Source: an uncultured Saprospiraceae bacterium (GTDB lineage Bacteria; Bacteroidota; Bacteroidia; Chitinophagales; Saprospiraceae). From it: DNA of 38,670 nt. The stretch covers positions 1 to 38,670 of the forward strand of contig CALLAW010000099.1 of NCBI GenBank assembly GCA_938001865.1. The letters run 5' to 3'. Positions 35,858 through 38,670 of this stretch are shown here, in pieces. The notes under the pieces are model-generated. The model had not been told where the DNA came from, ran no database searches, and saw only the letters and a list, made by a program, of their open reading frames with translations. A program made the translations under genes and the position numbers. Position 1 is the first letter of the stretch, and each line of letters opens with the position of its first letter.

Positions 35858-37491
35858 GTATACAGAATCTAGATTGGATAGTGCTCAGCTCGACACTCAT
35901 CTTCATCGTACTCTATGGAGTGTACAAGTCTAGGAGCAACTCTACCCTACACCAATATCTAAAGGGAGGTAATGAAGCTGCTTGGTGGACAGTAGGTCTG
36001 TCAGTAATGGCAACACAGGCAAGTGCCATCACATTCATCAGTACACCTGGACAGGCATTCCATGATGGGATGGGATTTGTTCAGTTTTATTTTGGACTAC
36101 CAATAGCAATGGTAATAATCTGCATTGCATTTATCCCTATATACAAAAAACTCAAGGTCTACACTGCTTACGAGTACTTAGAGACAAGGTTTGACTTGAA
36201 GACAAGGACATTGTCTGCTATACTATTCCTCATACAGAGAGGATTAGCTGCTGGGATTACGATCTATGCTCCAAGTATTATCCTCTCTACATTGTTTGGT
36301 TGGGATCTCAATGTGACATGTGTATTCATTGGTATTACAGTGATCATCTATACACTGAGTGGCGGCACCAAAGCAGTCAATGCCACTCAAAAACTCCAGA
36401 TGGGAGTGATATTTATCGGACTGATCGTGACATTTGTCTCTACACTGAATCATCTCCCTAGTGGATATGGATTGACAGATGCACTGTCTTATGCTCAGGC
36501 AAATGGGAAAATGGAAATTTTAGATTTTTCTTTTAATCTTGAGAATAAGTATACTGTCTGGTCAGGATTAATCGGTGGTACATTCTTAGCACTCTCCTAC
36601 TTTGGCACTGACCAATCACAAGTCCAACGCTACCTTAGTAGTAAATCTACACTCGAGAGTCAAAAAGGTCTCATCATGAATGGATTGCTCAAAGTACCAC
36701 TCCAATTCTTCATCTTAGGAATAGGGGTCATGGTTTTTGTTGTACTCAGCCATGCTCAGAGTCCTCTCTTCTTCAATCAGAGCTTGATCAACAAAGCACA
36801 TGAGACTCAGTCAAGCGATGAACTCACCATGATAGAGGAGTCATACCTAGGCCTCATAGACCAAAGGGACAATCAAGTAATACCACAATCTGTCTATCAA
36901 ACAGAATACAAAAAACTCAGAAATCAATATATCGCAACACTCAAGACTGCAGTTCCCTCAGGCGAAATAAATGATAAAGATTATGTCTTCCTCTACTATA
37001 CACTCAACTATCTTCCGAGTGGGTTAATCGGTCTACTCCTCGCAATGATCTTCTCTGCTGCAATGTCATCAACCGCCTCAGAACTCAATGCTCTTGCTAC
37101 CACTACTACGATTGACATCTGGAAAAGAAGCATCTCTCAACATGGCTCCGAAAAATCATATGTCAATGCATCTAAAGCATTTACCTTATTCTGGGGAATA
37201 GTCGCAATTTTGTTCGCTTGTATAGGTACACTGTTTGAAAATCTCATCCAATTTGTCAATATCATTGGCTCTATCTTTTATGGGACAATACTAGGAATCT
37301 TTGTTGCTGGATTCTTTGTTAAATGGATCAAGTCAAATGCAATATTTATAGCTGCACTGATCTCGGAGACGATCATTATTTATCTCTGGTGGATTGACAT
37401 TGTACCATTCCTCTGGCTCAATCTGATTGGGTGTCTACTCACATTGGGTATTGCAAGTCTCTTACAGTTCTTCATTCTCACCAGAGATTAA
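35845..37491 (+). CDS. Sodium:solute symporter (SSS family)
   Basis: A 548-residue transporter with about 13-14 membrane helices, expected to import a solute with Na+. Conserved parts are the N-terminal LDWIVLSSTLIFIVLYGVYKS, KGGNEAAWWTVGLSVMATQAS and ITFISTPGQAFHDGMGFVQF, then VYTAYEYLETRF and the LSGGTKAVNATQKLQMGVIF segment. YFGTDQSQVQRYLSSKS is the sugar-branch signature seen in SGLT-like carriers. A long soluble loop (about residues 310-385) separates helices in the second half. The substrate cannot be told; co-transcription with the deacetylase suggests a sugar or amino sugar. Its start overlaps the small protein. Confidence 0.93.
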   Translation: MGQVGIQNLDWIVLSSTLIFIVLYGVYKSRSNSTLHQYLKGGNEAAWWTVGLSVMATQASAITFISTPGQAFHDGMGFVQFYFGLPIAMVIICIAFIPIYKKLKVYTAYEYLETRFDLKTRTLSAILFLIQRGLAAGITIYAPSIILSTLFGWDLNVTCVFIGITVIIYTLSGGTKAVNATQKLQMGVIFIGLIVTFVSTLNHLPSGYGLTDALSYAQANGKMEILDFSFNLENKYTVWSGLIGGTFLALSYFGTDQSQVQRYLSSKSTLESQKGLIMNGLLKVPLQFFILGIGVMVFVVLSHAQSPLFFNQSLINKAHETQSSDELTMIEESYLGLIDQRDNQVIPQSVYQTEYKKLRNQYIATLKTAVPSGEINDKDYVFLYYTLNYLPSGLIGLLLAMIFSAAMSSTASELNALATTTTIDIWKRSISQHGSEKSYVNASKAFTLFWGIVAILFACIGTLFENLIQFVNIIGSIFYGTILGIFVAGFFVKWIKSNAIFIAALISETIIIYLWWIDIVPFLWLNLIGCLLTLGIASLLQFFILTRD

Positions 37492-37601
37492 TCTCCTGAC
37501 CTATTCTCTTGGAATCAAAGAGATAAAATTGGGCTTTACATTGATTAATAATAAATTACACATTCGATAATATTTTAATATATTTTCTCAAATCCTCAGA
37601 G

Positions 37602-37618
37602 TTGGCATGCTCTTTGCA
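37602..37618 (+). promoter_or_regulatory. Sigma-54-type promoter (-24/-12)
   Basis: TTGGCATG, four bases, then TTGCA. The GG and GC pairs are exactly 12 apart, as in the TGGCACG-N4-TTGCA consensus. No other site in the window meets this standard. Expected start of transcription is near 37629. Confidence 0.6.
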
Positions 37619-37628
37619 TCATCATATA

Positions 37629-37701
37629 CGTAACCGAAAAGTTACAAACTGTTAAAACCACCAACCGCCTCATTATTAGAACCTAGTAGTGAGGCTTTTT
37701 T
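37629..37701 (+). ncRNA. Candidate sigma-54-dependent small RNA, about 73 nt
   Basis: The predicted start follows the -24/-12 promoter, and the transcript would end in an intrinsic terminator: GCCTCATTA (37667-37675) pairs with TAGTGAGGC (37687-37695) with one G-U pair and is followed by six T. No start codon or frame of note lies inside. The unstructured A/C-rich first half could bind target mRNAs. The hairpin could instead be a late terminator of the symporter transcript, 175 bases after its stop. Flanking spacer 37492-37601 and 37702-37876 holds no gene. Confidence 0.5.
37667..37701 (+). terminator. Intrinsic terminator
   Basis: A 9-base stem (GCCTCATTA with TAGTGAGGC, one G-U pair) around an 11-base loop, then TTTTTT. 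A clear Rho-independent terminator for the symporter operon, the candidate small RNA or both. Confidence 0.9.
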
Positions 37702-37876
37702 ATGCCCAATAATGAACAAGCAATCAATCCGACTTGCAACTTGGGATGCTTACAGCTTCATCGAGAGATACAGCATACAAGCACTTAAGGTGGATGCTTC
37801 TTCAATTGGTTGATCTAATTCCGTAATAATTACTACCTTGAGCCTTCCATTTAATAACAAAATAGTGAATTAGTAA

Positions 37877-38287
37877 ATGAGAAGGTTTCATTATGCATTC
37901 AAGGTTAAGGACATAGAATCTACTCGCAAGTTTTACGTCGAACTCCTAGGCTGCGAAGAAGGAAGATCTACAGAATCATGGATTGATTTTGATTTTTTTG
38001 GCAATCAATTATCAGCACATATCAGTGATGAGATCCCTGCCTTAGATTATTGTGGTAAAGTAGATGATATAAAAGTGCCTATCCCTCACTTTGGTTGTCT
38101 GCTTACTCAATCAGAGTTTAATCAGATTCAACAGAGCTTAGAGTCGGCAGAGATTGAATATATCATAAAGCCACAGACAAGATATGAAGGTAAGGTAGGA
38201 GAACAATTGACAATGTTTGTACTTGACTATAGCGGTAATCCACTAGAGTTTAAGAGCTATTCAGATGAGGAAGATATCTTTAGCTAA
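37877..38287 (+). CDS. VOC-superfamily (glyoxalase-like) protein
   Basis: A 136-residue single VOC domain. It begins HYAFKVKDIESTRKFYVELLGCEEGR, with the metal ligand His at residue 5, continues through DFDFFGNQLSAHIS with a second His, and ends FVLDYSGNPLEFKSY with the conserved Glu. Such proteins are glyoxalases, dioxygenases or resistance proteins; the reaction is unknown. Length and three metal ligands fit a working enzyme. It starts 175 bases after the terminator and converges on apbE. Confidence 0.88.
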   Translation: MRRFHYAFKVKDIESTRKFYVELLGCEEGRSTESWIDFDFFGNQLSAHISDEIPALDYCGKVDDIKVPIPHFGCLLTQSEFNQIQQSLESAEIEYIIKPQTRYEGKVGEQLTMFVLDYSGNPLEFKSYSDEEDIFS

Positions 38288-38315
38288 TTAGGTCCTCATC
38301 TCTTACTAATCTAGG

Positions 38316-38670
38316 TTACTTATCAGCCAAGTACTGGCCAAAGCCAGATGAATAATGCAGATCATACTCCTTGCCCTCCTTATCAGTGATCAGTATGACT
38401 TCTACTCCATCAAGGCTTTCTACAAGATCTAGACACTTCTCGACCCCCATGATCATACAAGCTGTGGCATAACCATCTGCCCGCTGACAAGTAGGTGCTA
38501 TCACAGAGGCCGAGAGTACTTCTGTCTCCGTAGGATAACCCGTCACTGGGCTGATCTCGTGCCCATATCTCTTACCATCTATCAGTCTATAATTGCGGTA
38601 GTTACCAGATGATGCGAGTGCAACATTACTGAGGTTGACGATGACTTCAAAGTCATAGATACTTGCTTGA
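38316..38670 (-). CDS. apbE: FAD:protein FMN transferase ApbE, N-terminus beyond the right edge
   Basis: The last 117 residues of an ApbE protein; the rest lies past the right edge. ApbE attaches FMN from FAD through a phosphoester to Thr or Ser in targets such as NqrB and NqrC. The part seen has NVALASSGNYRNYRLIDGKR, then HEISPVTGYPT and the Asp-containing CQRADGYATACMIMG for magnesium and FAD binding. The C-terminus reads YDLHYSSGFGQYLADK. The CASNNPML membrane protein at 32787 belongs to a group often found beside such genes, which hints at a Na+-NQR link outside this window. Confidence 0.9.
   Translation of the reverse strand, partial: QASIYDFEVIVNLSNVALASSGNYRNYRLIDGKRYGHEISPVTGYPTETEVLSASVIAPTCQRADGYATACMIMGVEKCLDLVESLDGVEVILITDKEGKEYDLHYSSGFGQYLADK

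Noticed and set aside
37712-37813. 33-residue frame after the terminator
   Set aside because: No membrane span, motif or promoter; its length is expected by chance.

Overview
The window looks like a chromosomal segment of a Bacteroidota bacterium, most likely of the Saprospiria or a related marine lineage. The phylum call rests on three things: Bacteroidota-type promoters (TTG, about 20 bases, then TAnnTTTG), the near absence of Shine-Dalgarno sequences, and the gene families present. These include a secreted prolyl oligopeptidase, an HMA-domain TonB receptor paired with a DUF6660-like protein, GSII glutamine synthetase, SLBB exporters and a PIG-L/symporter pair. The placement below phylum is a guess from gene content only.

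Bases 1-2162 are accessory in character and all on the minus strand: the 5' part of a lipoprotein esterase, a TacT-type GNAT toxin with its DUF1778 antitoxin, and a HigA-like XRE gene with an apparent 1-base frameshift. The antitoxin promoter is overlapped by a ladder of inverted half-sites. Bases 2180-13126 are a minus-strand run: dnaK, trmD, a secreted FKBP isomerase, an M20 dipeptidase, a short zinc-ribbon membrane protein, a prolyl oligopeptidase lipoprotein, an HMA-TonB receptor and a Cys-rich DUF6660-like protein. The last two form a likely metal-handling pair.

Bases 13414-15629 carry pyrG and a TrmH-family methyltransferase on the plus strand. They converge on glnA (GSII, minus). The roughly 960 bases between them hold the most unusual structure here: three 183-base blocks, each with three hairpins, spaced exactly 279 bases apart and embedded in arrays of a degenerate 13-base repeat. 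No protein can be read through it.

Bases 17629-22682 hold tRNA-Arg(UCG), a NamZ-type lipoprotein, a DnaQ-exonuclease/GIY-YIG fusion, a Tat-signal pirin and an unknown lipoprotein. Bases 22726-29675 are an envelope region: a large SLBB polysaccharide-export protein and a DegT aminotransferase (minus), then an outer-membrane beta-barrel protein, WaaA and a PfkB/RfaE1-type kinase (plus).

Bases 29750-33011 are small housekeeping and envelope genes: an FKBP lipoprotein, a Gly-rich protein, an MsrB lipoprotein, a small amphipathic protein, MazG and a short membrane protein. Bases 33218-37491 form a likely operon of a secreted PIG-L deacetylase, a 43-residue single-span membrane protein and a sodium:solute symporter. 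A sigma-54-like promoter followed by an intrinsic terminator then suggests an untranslated small RNA of about 73 nt. A VOC-family protein and the C-terminal part of ApbE close the window. Functions are read from sequence motifs and family knowledge; no database search was run.
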